This document shows, piece after piece, positions 18,343 through 30,620 of a DNA stretch of 64,000 nt. Position numbers and translations under genes: made by a program. The stretch covers positions 70,218,344 to 70,282,343 of the forward strand of contig CM063108.1 of NCBI GenBank assembly GCA_031841125.1. Direction: 5' to 3'. Within the stretch, counting starts at the first letter, position 1. Each line of letters starts with the position of its first letter. The notes beneath the pieces are model-generated. The model worked only from the letters and a program-made list of their open reading frames with translations. It was not told the DNA's origin and did no database searches. Source of the DNA: Acanthococcus lagerstroemiae. Lineage: Eukaryota > Arthropoda > Insecta > Hemiptera > Eriococcidae.

Positions 18343-20064
18343 ATGTGTAAGCGAGTTATTTAAACGTATAGATGCTAATCGTTGTTTTACGATTGGTAAA
18401 TTATACATACGTAACAGATGTCGCGTTTCTCGATTGCGCTAGGAAATCTATTCGATACGAATTAACCAAGAAAAGTGCACCCATGTACGCGTAGTTATTC
18501 CAACTAATAGCGAATAGGTACTCTACGCGTGCGAGAGAAACGAATGAAGTGAGTAGGTACCTAGTAAGTAAGTAAGTATACACGTATAGATAACACCTAA
18601 ATATAACTTCTAACGATTGCTATAAAAGAAAAAGTGCGAATTTTTAAAATAAAAAAAGTTACCTGTTCGGAGGAAATAACGGACAAGAAATAGAAAAATT
18701 CGTCCGAGTTGGTCGCCGAAAGTAAAAAAATATGTGAACGATGAGCGCGAGCACCACAGAATTACGGTTAACGCGCGACACAAAGGCGAATGCGTTTTGC
18801 GTTTGTTTGTAACCAGTTCGGTTTGATTCGAATGTTCGAATGTGTGAGCGATGTACGAGCACTGCCTTAAGAGGAACGAACACTCACTTTTATTACATAT
18901 AGCATGGCGAGACGAAGCGAAGCGAGGCAAAGTGAAGCGAGGGAAACCTTCAACGTGAACTTGACCATAAAACATATGAAAATCGCGACGAATGTGTCGC
19001 GTTGCGTTACGTTACGTTACGTTACGTTTCGTTTCATTCCATTCCGTTCGTAAACGGCGGTGAACTTCCTTTCTTCGGGTGATGGTAAATTTCTTGACTG
19101 ATATAATATGTATGTAAGTACCTACATATGCACGCTACATCCGCATCTGCATTTTCATCGTAGGGTACATTTACATGCGAGTAGGTACATCGATACGCCT
19201 TTTAGCGGTACCACCGAACTATAGCGAATAAGTAGAGGCTGCGTACCATAACTTACATACGTAGTAGGTACCTACGTACAGATAGGTCGGTTGGAAGGTA
19301 CATAGCCCTGCCTGCTGTTACTTGGCTAGTAGGTACGTTCGTCCAATCTGAAGCGATCTCCAATTGGTTTACCTTTTTGCTCTTTTCCATTTCAGTTTTA
19401 CTTTCGATTGATGGTTAGAAAGCGTAATGCCTTTTCATATAAACACAAGACTACTCTCACACATTACCGCCGATGTTCGTATAGCGAACTACGGCGTGTA
19501 ATCGGGAACTTGATGTATAAGCTACATTATAATCTACAACAGGTATAGGTCCACACACTAGCAGGTTAATAACATTCACGTCCAGTCGAGTCGTGCTTTC
19601 GTTCGTCGATTTTCAAGCACAGCTCTTAGGGTTGCGACAACAATAGTGAGACTTTATAACTATAAGTATAGTAATGAAGAAAGTCGTTACGTAATCTGGT
19701 TACTCAGCTAGCTGTCGTCTGTATAAGCAAGTGTCACGAAAACGATTCCAAAATTATTTCTACTCGACTGGCAAAGCTTCACAAACATTTTTATTTACGT
19801 ATGGTAAAACGTACAGGTACCTACGCGTTTTTTCGCAATAATTTTCCTTTTGTAGGGTGTGCCAATTCACTTTTCCTTATTCTGTATTCCAGAGCGCTTT
19901 CGGCTGTTATGCCATCATCAGTGGAGTACGTTGAAAAATTTTCTCAAGCAAGCATATTAGGTCTACATAACACCTAGGCATATATCTAGTGTGTACACTA
20001 CCCTTGTAATCAAGACACTCTTGTCGCCCTAAATTATCCTACAGGGTTGCAAACCGAATTACGT
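18343..20064. other. Intergenic, nothing coding recognised
   Basis: Contains a short GCGAAGCGAGGC-type degenerate repeat at about 18905-18950, a (GTTAC)n run at 19005-19026 and several GGTACC palindromes (18557, 19270, 19818). Confidence 0.5.
19005..19026. repeat. (GTTAC)n pentanucleotide microsatellite
   Basis: Four tandem GTTAC units followed by degenerate GTTTC/ATTCC units. Confidence 0.8.
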
Positions 20065-20310
20065 TCATCTGTCTCCACACGTGGTCGTGCTGTCTAGTTG
20101 GTACGCATCCTCGTGAACCAATACGGTTTGCTTCACTTCCATTCCCGCTTTCCTCACCCCGTCCTCCGCTTCCTCTTGAAACCGATTCCGAGCCTTCAAA
20201 GATGCGCTGATGGTCGCCGGTTCGGTGCTCTCCTTTTCATCCCTCAGCCACTGGCCCGTGTAGTCTTTTAACCGTATTAAATTTTTTCCCCTCGGAATCG
20301 ACGAGTTCGA
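20065..20310 (-). CDS. Unidentified 81-codon open frame next to the R1 LINE tail
   Basis: The minus strand is open from after a TGA at 20313-20311 to a TGA at 20067-20065. The peptide looks protein-like: KDYTGQWLRDEKESTEPAT, SASLKARNRFQEEAEDGVRK, AGMEVKQTVLVHEDAYQLD. There is no initiating Met near the start, so it would be an exon or a relic. It lies just beyond the 3' end of the LINE at 20514. The family is not recognised. It could be part of an older retroelement gag, a host exon, or chance. Confidence 0.3.
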   Translation of the reverse strand, partial: SNSSIPRGKNLIRLKDYTGQWLRDEKESTEPATISASLKARNRFQEEAEDGVRKAGMEVKQTVLVHEDAYQLDSTTTCGDR

Positions 20311-20513
20311 TCATTGAACCGCAGCCACGTTTTCTAAAACGCTCCGTTTTCGTCCTCATATCCACCAGATCCTTCGGCACCTATACACGCCCGACATCCC
20401 TACACATTCTCCGATTCCACACATTTGTAGAGACTGCTGTTCTGCGACGCATTCGCATCGTTAGCTTATTGCTGCTGTAGCTTCTTGCAATAACCTCTTT
20501 TTTTTTCTTATCT

Positions 20514-22487
20514 TGGTGTTGTGGGACGTATGGCGATGCACGCATGCCAAAGTGGCCCCTGAGACACCGCACCCCCGGCACCGGAAACTACCCTTTCGGG
20601 CATCGCATCAGTACCGAGGGGAACGCTTTGGGGCCGGGCCCGAGCCCCCATTTCTCCTAGCCGGAACGGCGCGCGCGTCCTGCCAGGGCCACCACGGGGT
20701 TCCCTACTGACCGAGGTCCGCGCTCCCAGAGCACTCGCCTGGAAATTTCAGGTCCCCCGCAGCCGGACGCGCTGCCTCTTCCTCTTCACTCACTCATCGT
20801 ATGAGACTCTTCCAAGCTCCAGCCCTTGCACTGCGGGCGAGCTCTGCTCCAGCCCTGGTGCTACGGGCGAGCTTCGCTGGATGGTATCCGCCGCCGCAGT
20901 AGCAGCAGCAACATCCGCTTCTCCTCCTTGCGTCCTTTGTCTCGACCACTCAGCCTCCATCTTCCGTCGCATGATGGCCGAAACGAAACCCGACACCCGG
21001 TTCCAACCGCTTCGGCTCCTCAACAGCTCCGGGACAAAGGTGTCCGGCGCAAGACGGTCAATCACGCCGTCTCCGGGATCGATCGTGACCGCCCCGCGCC
21101 TCACCTCCTCCCAGGCGTCGCACTCGAACAGCGTATGCCACGGCGTGTCCTCCTCTCCGCTTGCACAATAGGTGCCATCCGGTACAGGTATGACCCGAAG
21201 CAGCCGTGTCCGCTCAAGACCTGGGTCAGGTGGAAGTTCAGGCTTCCGTGCTTCCTACCTAACCACAGGTCGAGCTCGCCGATCGAGTCCACTCGCCTTT
21301 CGAAGACTGGGCGAGCCTCTCCGTCCATCGCTGAAGCGTGGTCAGCTGAATGCCACGCTTCGCCTGGCGTGCCTCCTGCCGCGTCCTCGCCTTCTTCTGC
21401 GCCTTGTAGGACTGCGCCAACTCGTCGACCTTCAGCTCGATGGGTGGAAGGCGCGCCAGCACGCCTACCGCCTCCGTTGACACGGTGCGATACGCGCTGA
21501 CGCACCTTAGCGCGACTCTCCGCTGTACCTTCTCCAGCTCCACTCTCCGGTACGGGATCTGGACGGCGTCCGCGAATACCGGTGCGCCGTACGTCAGGAC
21601 CGACAGCACGACGTTCGCGTACAGCCTCCGCATCTGCTCCCGCGGGCCGCCCAGGTTCGCGATCAGTCGCGACAGCTGCCCGGCGACCCGGTCCGCCTTC
21701 TCCGCCGCTCTCCGGAAGTGCTCGCGGAACGACAGCTTCCCGTCGAACCACAGCCCCAGGTACTTCAGCGCCGGGCGTGGCGCGATCCTTTCGCCTTTCA
21801 GCACGAACGTTGGTTGGTCGTACTTGCGGCGCGTCGTGAAGAGAACTGCCTCCATCTTTTGCACCGCCAAGCACAATCCCGCCGACTCGATCCATCCGGT
21901 CAGCAACTCCAACGCCCGGTTGACTTTGGTCGCGACCTCTGCTGTTGTTGCGGCTTGGCACACCACCAGCGTGTCATCGGCATAACAGATGAGTTTCACG
22001 CCTGGTGGGACCGCCAGCCGCAGCAACCCGTTGAAGGCGACGTTCCACAGGATGGGTCCAAGGACCGACCCCTGAGGAACGCCGCACGTCATCGCCCTCG
22101 TGACTTGGTCCTGTTGCCGACTCCATCTCGATCCGACGCCCGCAGAAATAGCTCTGGATAATCCGCACGAGGTAGCCCGGCACCCGCGCCTCCTCCAACG
22201 CCGACACCACACATGAGTACGGTATCGAGTTGAAGGCGTTGCGAATGTCCAGACTGACCGCCGCACAGAACTCTCCGTCGCGTATCGCCTTCGCCGCCAT
22301 CGCCTTCAGCCTGAGTGCTGCGTCCGCTGTCGAACGGCCGGTCCTGAAGCCGTACTGGCTGTTCGAGATCGTCCTCCGCCTCTCCAGGTGCGCCTCCAGC
22401 CTATCTACGATCGTCCGCTCGAACACCTTCCCCACGGTGTCGAGCAAGCAGATAGGCCGGTATGATGATGGCTGCCCGTCTGCCTAG
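20514..22487 (-). mobile_element. GC-rich R1-clade LINE, 5'-truncated, minus strand
   Basis: The second ORF begins abruptly at QPSSYRPICLLD (about 22484), so the gag, endonuclease and first part of RT are missing. RT, the C-terminal zinc-finger region and a 3' UTR of about 275 bp (20514-20789) remain. GC content is far above the surrounding DNA. The 3' UTR is duplicated at 2572-2685, showing that the family moved more than once in this region. A T-rich run at 20498-20506 marks the 3' junction. Confidence 0.85.
20790..22484 (-). pseudogene. R1-clade ORF2: reverse transcriptase and C-terminal Cys/His region, frameshifted
   Basis: First frame (22484 to about 22130): DTVGKVFERTIVDRLEAHL, YGFRTGRSTADAALRL, SLDIRNAFNSIPYS. 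Second frame (about 22110-21300): GVPQGSVLGPILWNVAFN, then CYADDTLVV (about 21970-21995) with both catalytic Asp, then LKYLGLWFDGKLSF, LTYGAPVFADAV, VQRRVALRCVSAYRTVS. A third frame gives HLTQVLSGHGCFGSYLYRM (about 21230-21170). A fourth segment gives EEDTPWHTLFECDAWEEVR and runs to a stop at 20790. This order is typical of R1-type LINEs. At least two frame changes make it inactive. The large antisense open frames on both strands here are by-products of high GC. Confidence 0.85.
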
Positions 22488-23385
22488 TTTATTTCGTATT
22501 TGTAGCTTCTTCCGCCTAATTCCTTCCGCTTATCTCCTAGCCTAATTGCTCTTAAATATGAGTGGCCTACAAGTTCGCCTGTGTACCTGGGTCGGTTGTC
22601 GCCAGGTTACAAGCGAATTTCGTTTACCTCACGCTTGGTTTACTTGTACCAGCTATCGTCCTGCCTACTTGCTCCTTATAGGTGCTTGTTTGCATTTGAC
22701 CAAGCACCAGTCGCAAGCGAACTCTTGCCAACCTCGGCCTTACAGCCAGTAAGCCAGCGTAAATTAGTTAAGACACAGGGCCACTGATTTCGGCTACACC
22801 GCGTATAACCACGTTTCGATTCGTTGTCCATGTCGCGAGGACCCACCAATGTCGTTCGCGCGCGTAAAAAACCCTTCGTTTTCGAAAAACTATATTTTTA
22901 CTTAATCCCGAGTGTGTTTTCGGGGTCTTAACAAATCTCTCTTTTTCTTAAGTATACTTTTATGTACAGTCATTATATTCCTAGTGAGTGGCTACGGTAG
23001 GGCGCGTTACCGCATCATATAGTTTTAAAGAACCGCGTATACACTATGTCGTACTGCGACGAAACCAGCCTGTCGGCAAATTTTGCAGCGTTTCAGCAGT
23101 CGCTCCGAAGCCGCCGCGTACCGTTGCTCTCTGTCCGACTGCCCCCTCCCCCTGCGGAACTGCTTGTCCTGCTGGTCCGGAGATCACGACAACGTCTATG
23201 GGTAATTCTTTAAAAAAAAAAAGCAATTTCCACGGAGTAAAATTTTCCATTCAAAAAGTTTCTGTTTAGAGGAATTTGAAGGTGGAATTTATTGTTTGTG
23301 TGTCCCACAAGACATAAACACCCTTCTGCTCAATTCATGTTGACCAGGGGAGGGGGCAGAGCATTTTAAAATATTATCTATCCGC
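22488..23385. other. Intergenic, nothing coding recognised
   Basis: Moderate GC. No family resemblance in any frame. An A-run lies at 23212-23222. Confidence 0.45.
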
Positions 23386-23401
23386 GGCATGAGAACTTCT
23401 C

Positions 23402-24866
23402 ATGCCGTGGCTATTCTCCAATGCCGTGGCTCAGTAAAAATGAGCCACAGCATTGGAAATTCTTATGCCGTGGCCAGATGTTATTCAACTTCAAACCTTC
23501 AACATGAAGAGAAGATATATTATGCTGTTGTATTTAACCTGTTGGAGAACAATGACCGACGTTTATTAGGTAAGTATTGAATGGTGGGGACTAGTTGAAA
23601 AATTATACTTATTATAGGTATTACAATTTATATGTTTCATTCCAGGTTTAAATTGTGTTAAAAACTTATCCACTTAACTCAGTGCAAAAATTATGTGGAG
23701 AACCATGTTTTAGGAGTAAGGTACCAGACTGCAGTTGAATTCCATACAAAGGACAGGTAATGAAACAGTCACAATATTTTGAAAAATCTTGTTAAGTTTA
23801 ATTTGAAATGAGATTAGGACAGTACTCATTAATCAAACAAAAAATTGCTTAGACTTATTCTGACTAAAAATTTAGGACCACTTTCATAAAATCACGGAAT
23901 TGCTCACTTAAAATTACTAAATAAATCTTTGATTTTTGCGACTAGTAGACAAAATCATTTTATTTAAACAAAAACTCAATGAACAAACTTGTAAAAATAT
24001 CATAATACTCTCGAAGCAAGATGAGACACTTTTGCATGAAATGAAATGTTTCTCTTAATATTATTTAGTTAATAGTTAACATAAAATTTTGGATAAGACT
24101 CGTTTACATACATTGGATCATTTTTGATACCTAGCAGTCGCTTCCTCTCAGCAATTTTCTTTCGCTTCAATCGTTCTTTATGGGAAAAGGCCACTGTTTA
24201 AATGTACAAGTACATACATTTCACTTTCAAAATCTCTTGTCGTGGTTATCACTTTCCAATGCCGTGGTCAATGGAAGCAGCTTATGCCACGACATAAGAG
24301 ACAAAAAGCAAGACACGACATTGGAAAATTTTCAATAATTCTATTTTTTTACAGCCTTTAAGTATTTTCGAAGCTACTTTTCAATCTTAATTTAATCACA
24401 CGTACTAATTAAGGGTTCTCCTTCTTGTTTCAGGTGAAAATACTATCATTTTGGCGGAGAACGAACAGCCACGCTATCGGATACCAAAAATTGTACACAA
24501 CACTAATTTCACTGATTTATTATTACAGAATCGATAAGGCGTACAGTATCCAAGATCTAAGATGCGGATTATGTTATCACTATTCGAACGAAGCCATCCA
24601 GCTTAGCAGCCGCATGAAACACGTCAATAGTGTGCCAGAAGAAGCAACTTAAAAAATGGCCACGGCATAGGAACAAAAACCCAGTTACAAAACTAAAAGC
24701 TCTCCTCTGGGTCACATAGAGAACTTTTTGTCAATTTTGTAGGTGTCTGTCTTTGCTTTAACCCTTCCAATAATATTTATATTGATTTTCGGTGAAATAA
24801 TGCCTAATTAACATCATTATGGAGACTTTTATAAAATAAGGAATAGTGAGTTACAGCCACGGCATT
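23402..24866. repeat. Region bounded by repeated ATGCCGTGGC / GCCACGGCAT motifs
   Basis: ATGCCGTGGC occurs in direct orientation at 23402, 23421 and 23465, with a near copy at 24259. It occurs inverted (GCCACGGCAT or one-off variants) at 23443, 24656 and 24856, with degenerate copies near 24283 and 24312. Direct copies cluster on the left and inverted ones on the right, about 1.4 kb apart, as in sub-terminal transposase-binding arrays. No terminal inverted repeat or protein was identified. Confidence 0.5.
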
Positions 24867-25164
24867 GGAGATTTCGAGGATTCTGAAGGATTTTTTGAAA
24901 TTGGGAGAGGGGGCACATTATTTCTAATGGTTGAAAAAACTGAGGGACACGTTGCTCTATAACACAGTAAAAAAAAATTTTGGAAAACGTGTTTAGTTGT
25001 TAAGAATTACAATGGTAACTGAAAATTGCTTTTTTTCTGAGAATTACGCGAAAGATTCACGATCTGCTTGCTTTTTCCGCGTACCGGTCTGACTCCCAAC
25101 TGCATGCTGGTGAAAAAGCCGATAAACGGATCACGGTTATACTCGCGTACCTGTTGAGGCGCGT
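24867..25164. other. Short spacer without recognised features
   Basis: AT-rich, nothing supported. Confidence 0.4.
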
Positions 25165-25165
25165 T

Positions 25166-25494
25166 CATATTTGAGCACGAACTGTAACGAGGCAAGGCCG
25201 AACGAACGTCTTGTTTGTGCTCTAGTGCACAAACGAGGCATTCGCCGATGAGGCACCGAACAAAATAGTGTTCTCATCCGTTGTTTGGAGGTGAGACCGT
25301 CCACATCTGAAGCTGAGCGGGTGCGAACCGAATTCTCTTTGAAGTACCGACTCGCGACGGATAGCGTTCGTTCGGCATTCAGCCAAACGCCGAACAGCCT
25401 GAAGCAGTTTGCCTCGCCTCGGTTACACGTCCACATCAGAACATATGCCTCGCCTCTCGGCGGCTTGCCTCGTTACAGTCCGTGCTCAAATATG
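25166..25494. mobile_element. 329-bp foldback miniature element
   Basis: CATATTTGAGCACGAACTG (from 25166) followed by TAACGAGGCAAG is matched in inverted orientation at 25464-25494 (CTTGCCTCGTTA, CAGTCCGTGCTCAAATATG), about 30 of 32 positions. GAGGC/GCCTC words recur across the interior. No protein is encoded. Confidence 0.7.
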
Positions 25495-27079
25495 GTCCCG
25501 CCCTTTGGGAATCCAACAGGCTGCAAGCAAACCCTCGGAAACTACATATATATTACCATCGTTCAACGATAGAGTTACATGTATATCGTGTAGGTATCTG
25601 GTTGTGCACACACCAAGTTGCGATTTCATTCGTATCTGGCTACATCAATGTTCTTCGGGAACACGATTCAAGTCGAAGGGTTGGAAGACCACTCATCATT
25701 GCAATCCGGCTGCGCATTTGGTTTACTGACTCCCAGCGGGTTGCGAACGAATCCCTTAAGTCGTAGGACTACTTCGCACTCACGGTGTTTTCCAAAAGGT
25801 TGTAGCCTCCTTACAGAGTCCCTTCTCTCGGACATCGTTCGTATCGCTACAGCCGCGTACCTGTAGGCTCCCAACGGGTGGCGAACACGTAGACGATCGA
25901 TTGCTACGTACCTGTCAGTAGTAACAATCTATGCCTCGCGGACAGGCTACCCCTTTTTGTTTGACTCCTCGCTCTCAATTCTTACATGTACCGGACAAGA
26001 CAGTATATCAATCACAGTTCGTCTTACCACTAGTTGAAACTGTCGGGTGCATGTCGTGGAAAGCTCACTCGTTGTTATGAAAACACAAGGGTAATAAGCG
26101 AATTGCGGCTGCACACTCTCTCTGGCATAGAGAAGGAAAACGCTAACAAAGCAAACCGTGGGGGAAAGCAACGGCAAACTACCCCGACTAACCCTGCCCA
26201 GGAGAGTCGTACGTCAGAAACCGCGACCGCCAACATTCGGAAACGGATACGGCACCTCATTCTCTTTATTTGAATTAAGAGTATCAGTAGGTACGTATAT
26301 ATCATCATAGCATTCGTATACTTGGATGCGGCAAGGCAGGTAGGTAGGTAGGTAGGTAGATACATATTTTATGCTCTGATTTGCTACTATTTTTCGCCGC
26401 TGCCGTTGCTGCTGCTGCCACCTCTAATTAAGCTGTATTTGTTACGAAGCAGTTCGAGTTGCGAGTACCTACTTCATGTACCTCTACTGCTGCCGTATCG
26501 CTTCGCCGATAATTAGATAAATTCGCTTTTAATCGTTGTTTAATTACGTCGTTATTTCGTACGAAATGCGCGATGTTGGCCAGATAAACGATCGACACGA
26601 CGTGCTGCAAATGGATGACAGGGCGGTGAGCGAGTACAGTATATATGGCACGACACGGCAATGTAACCAATTCATTCCAGCTTTTTTTGTTAGCGAGATA
26701 AAATTTTTATCGCTAGGTAACTCGTGGTTTTCGAAAGTTGAGCTGCGAATTCGAAAATGCTATACTCGTAAATCACGTGATTGATAGCGCGCAGTTTGTG
26801 GACGAATTACTAAGACGGTCAGACTGAAAACCCATTCGTTACCAATTTCTCGAGACACGAATAGCCCAAGTTGTCGGAATAAAGAGTGCTGTTACAATTA
26901 CGAAGCAGTCGACAATATTCGCTACACTCGTCCGTATTTGAAAACAAACTATATGTACCTACCTATATTTCACAGTAGCCGACTGTATTTCTCTAAAAGT
27001 TCTCGCTCTTTCTTATTTATTTATTTACTTATTATTATTATTTTAATTTACACCTAACAACAGCACACGCTTCTTTATT
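25495..27079. other. Intergenic, nothing coding recognised
   Basis: Holds an (AGGT)n microsatellite at 26338-26359. Several open frames near 25500-25870 overlap on both strands and show no recognised protein. Confidence 0.45.
26338..26359. repeat. (AGGT)n microsatellite
   Basis: About five tandem AGGT units. Confidence 0.85.
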
Positions 27080-27279
27080 CGCGGTTCCACTATCGCGTGT
27101 CCGTCCTCACCCTTAATGCCGCCGTACCCTGGTATTACCTTTTGGTATTCCTCTCAGACACGGTGACGTGCTTCAGCTGCCAAACCGACCGTCCGGTGGG
27201 GATGCCTTTCACACTTATAGGGGGGGGGGCGTCGCTCAAGACCTGCTGCGTGGATTGAGTGAGCTGCGCCGATGCAGTC

Positions 27280-30200
27280 TGCTATCTCACGCGCTTGGCG
27301 TCCTCATTCGTCCGCGTCACTGTGCTAATTATTTGTATCATCGCTGACCAGTTCTGCAGACTAACCAGCATCACTTCAACCATCGTTTTGGGAGTGATGT
27401 GGCTGCTGACAGACGCCTCGAGCGCTGCTCGTGCCTCGTTCCACGCAGTGCAGCAAAAGATGGTACGCTGCACGTCATCGACCTATGCAGAGCAATGCGA
27501 ACACTGGATGGGTACTTTGTTCCAACGGTTAAGATAGTCACTGAAGCACCATGCCCGGTGAGCATGTGTATTAGATGGCACGTCAGCTCATCGTGCGGTC
27601 GCGAAAGCCACGCATTGAGGTCGTTTACCAGCCTCGTCCAGTGGCCATTAGCGGGCTCTTGGAGGTGAGCCAGCAACTCTTGAACTGTTTGCTGCCAGAT
27701 TTCTCTCTTACTCTTCTCCTTTGCTTCTTTATTTTTCTGTCAGCTGGTGGGAGCTTCTGGAAGCGCTGATAAAGCATAGCGCTCTCCCTAGCCAGTAGAT
27801 CAATAGGAGGCATTCGAGCTAGTAAAAGAGCCGCCTCATACAAGACGGTTCTATACGCGCAGAGTATGCGTAGTGCCATAGCCCGCTGGATCCTTCCTAT
27901 GTCTTCTCTTTTCTCGCCGAGTACCGCGACTGGTGCCCAATTGAGGGCCTCATAGAGAAGAACTGAGTGGATTACCATCGAATGCAGCCTTCTTCGGCTC
28001 TCACTTGGCCCCGGAGGTTCGGCATAAGCTGACGCAACGCCTTCTGTGTCGGCTCTGCATTCTCTTCCATTGAACCGACATGTGGTTTCAGAACAAAGCC
28101 ATCCCCAGGTATACCATCCAGAGCTGTAGGGGTACTCGTTTGCCCAGTACCGTTAGGTCAAATGGCTGTGGTCTGTCCCCTTTCCACTCATGGAAAAGGA
28201 CGACTTCTATCTTCTGGGCAGCCACCTATAAAAGCCATTTGCCTGTATCCAGCGAAACATCATCTTGATACTGAGTGTAAAACTGCTGCAAACTTCCTAC
28301 TTCAACCTCCCCTCGACAAGGAGATGGGTGTCGTTGGCAAAGCAGATGACCTGGACTCCTCTAGAAAGTGTGAGCCACAGGACCCTGTCGGAAGACATGT
28401 GTTCCACAACACAGATCCTAAGACCGATCCCTGGGGTATACCCGCCAAAATGAACTTCTGGACACAGCGATTCTCTGCGTCTATACAACGCTATCTTTCT
28501 GTCTGCCAGGTAGCACCTGATGATCACTCATAGGTACCTCAAGAGATCCCACTCATCCATCGCTTTCAGGATATGCTTTCAAGGCAGTGTATTATTGAAA
28601 GCCTTCCTCGCATCAAGACTAAAGGCTATGTATAAACCTTGTTTACTGCATACAGTGTTGATGATCTTTTGCAAGTACAACACTACATCATTGGTCAACT
28701 GACCCGCCCGAAATCCTTTCTGGAATTTCGACAGCCCACTTTTAGAAGCAATGTACGCTTCTACCCGCACAGCAAGAACCCGCTCCAGTAACTTGCCTAT
28801 GTCACCAGTAAAAATAGGGGGCGGTACGAGGAAGGCAAGTCCTCTAGTTTGTTATTGCCTTTGTAAAGCAGGACCAGTCTAGCTGTTTGCCGAGAAATGG
28901 CTCTCTTCAAGACAGCTAGTCATACAGGTGCTCAGCCATTCCAGCTTCAGCGAGTAGATCAGTTCCCAGGCCAGGCTAGGTATGCCATTCAGCCCCGAAA
29001 ATTTTTCCTCTTTCCTCTGATCCGATCCACAGCTACTCTCAGCTCATAGGCTGTGACTTCCAACTGCGGATTCCAGTCCTGCCTGGTGAGCTACCGCCTT
29101 GGTGTTAGCGGCGGGTGCTGACGAAAAAGGGTGGCAAAGATTTCCCCCAGTGTCGCAACGCTTTTTTCTAGTGTCGCAGGCAGTAGCCTAGTTATCAGGA
29201 AGGTGGATGGTAGTTGCTGTAACACCACCTTATATGGGCGGACCCATGGATTATTGACCACCATTTTGATGAGCTTGGACTACTTGTCCACTTTTGCTCT
29301 CTTGATGACTTTGCGCAGTGCTTTCTTGGCAGCCATCCACTCGGCATTCACCTCCTCAGCATTGTCAGTTCAAGATACTCGATGTCTTTTGCTAGCTCGC
29401 CACCGCCTGATGGAACACTCACAGTGCAGTCACTGTATCTCTTCATTCCACCAGTACGTACCTCGGTGAACTCTTAACCTGCCTTTACTTTTGGCATTGT
29501 TGCACTGTACACCTTCGATGTCTATTTGATGATCCATGCAGCTGTCTGTAAGGCACTTGGGACTTGTACCAAACTGCTATCTTTTATCGACATTACAGCA
29601 GTCTCGAACTGGTCGGAGTCAAACTTCCTTGTTTTCCATTTCCTAGGTGTATACACGGGCCGTTGTGTCAACTCGCCTCTCAATGCCCCGATTTGGAACT
29701 CAAGGTACCAATGGCAAGATGCCAGGTCAGTCTCTGTGTCCACTCACCAGTTCTCGATGTGCCCCATATCCGCTCCTGTACATAAGGTAACATCTATGAC
29801 GGACCCACCAATTCATCAAACACAGGTTCGCATTGTTCCTTATTAGTTGGAAACAAACAGATACAGCCTGGCGATCCAATTGGCCAGTATCCCGCATTGG
29901 TCAGTTCTTGTGGACCTCCACTGCAGGACTTTCGCGTTGATGTCGCCTGCTTCCACGATGTTACCCTGTCTTCCCCTTACACTCCGTCCAAGTCTGTGCA
30001 GAAATGCCAGGAACTCGCCAAGCGGTCTTGTTGGTTGTGGGTAAGAAGGAGCAGCTGTACATGTGCATTCCATTAATGCGCGCTGCTACCCATCCATCAT
30101 CTTTCTCCACCCAGTTGACCACGACTCAGGTACCTTGTCGCGGGAACGTTTCCAGCGCTGCTACGCTGGAGTGATCAACGATCCAGGCTTGAACTTTCAG

Positions 30201-30310
30201 TTCCTCATATGATTCGGACACCAGAGTTACATTCACCCTGTCGGGCTGCTGCCACCTGCGCGAGGAGGTCCTGCGCCAGGTGGCAGCGATTGAGGTTAGC
30301 TTGCTAACAC
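27280..30310 (-). pseudogene. R1-like ORF2: endonuclease, reverse transcriptase, C-terminal region (many breaks)
   Basis: Pieces: LNRCHLAQDLLAQVAAA near 30290 (start of the endonuclease); PLGEFLAFLHRLG and AGDINAKVLQWRSTRTDQCG near 29900-30040 (catalytic GD-N of the endonuclease); GFRAGQLTNDVVLYLQK and FSLDARKAFNN near 28590-28720; VICFANDTHLLVEG near 28305-28350, where the usual YADD is FAND; LLYEALNWAPVAV and LCAYRTVLYEAALLLARMPP near 27800-27960; LTCHLIHMLTGHGA near 27570; RTIFCCTAWNEARAAL near 27430. Order and spacing fit an R1-clade ORF2. It is clearly inactive. Confidence 0.75.
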
Positions 30311-30384
30311 CTTGTCACCTCTTTTGCTGCCTTTTCACGGCTGGGCAGTCTGGCCCTCCCATACACTATGGTCGTTTTTTTGAC

Positions 30385-30620
30385 CTCAACACACACAGTC
30401 TGCGGGCTCTGTGCCCACTTCTTCCAAACTGGTAGTAGGCGTCTTTATAAGACACGGTGCTCGTGCAGGTGAACTGTTTGTGTTCAAATTCCAGGAATTT
30501 ATAGCACTAAAGGGGCCCTTTCTCAGGCCCTTTCACGCCCGTATACAGGAATTCATTGACTCTTTCCACTTCCTCGAATCCGATGATGTAGATTTGACAC
30601 CCGCTGCTGCGCTAGCGACT
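30385..30620 (-). pseudogene. R1-like ORF1 (gag) C-terminal fragment
   Basis: The minus-strand translation CYKFLEFEHKQFTC then YYQFGRSGHRARRLC preserves the spacing of two CCHC zinc knuckles, with some Cys changed to Phe or Tyr. It is followed directly by the ORF2 start region, as in R1 elements. Upstream, another frame reads IYIIGFEEVERVNEFLY. Confidence 0.5.

Noticed and set aside
20826..21500. 224-codon open frame on plus and a 286-codon frame on minus (21101-21961)
   Set aside because: They overlap the real R1-like LINE frames in other phases. High GC removes stop codons by chance, and neither shows a protein family.
23402..24866. CRISPR-like array
   Set aside because: Repeat spacing is irregular and repeats are only 10 bp and in both orientations; the genome is eukaryotic.
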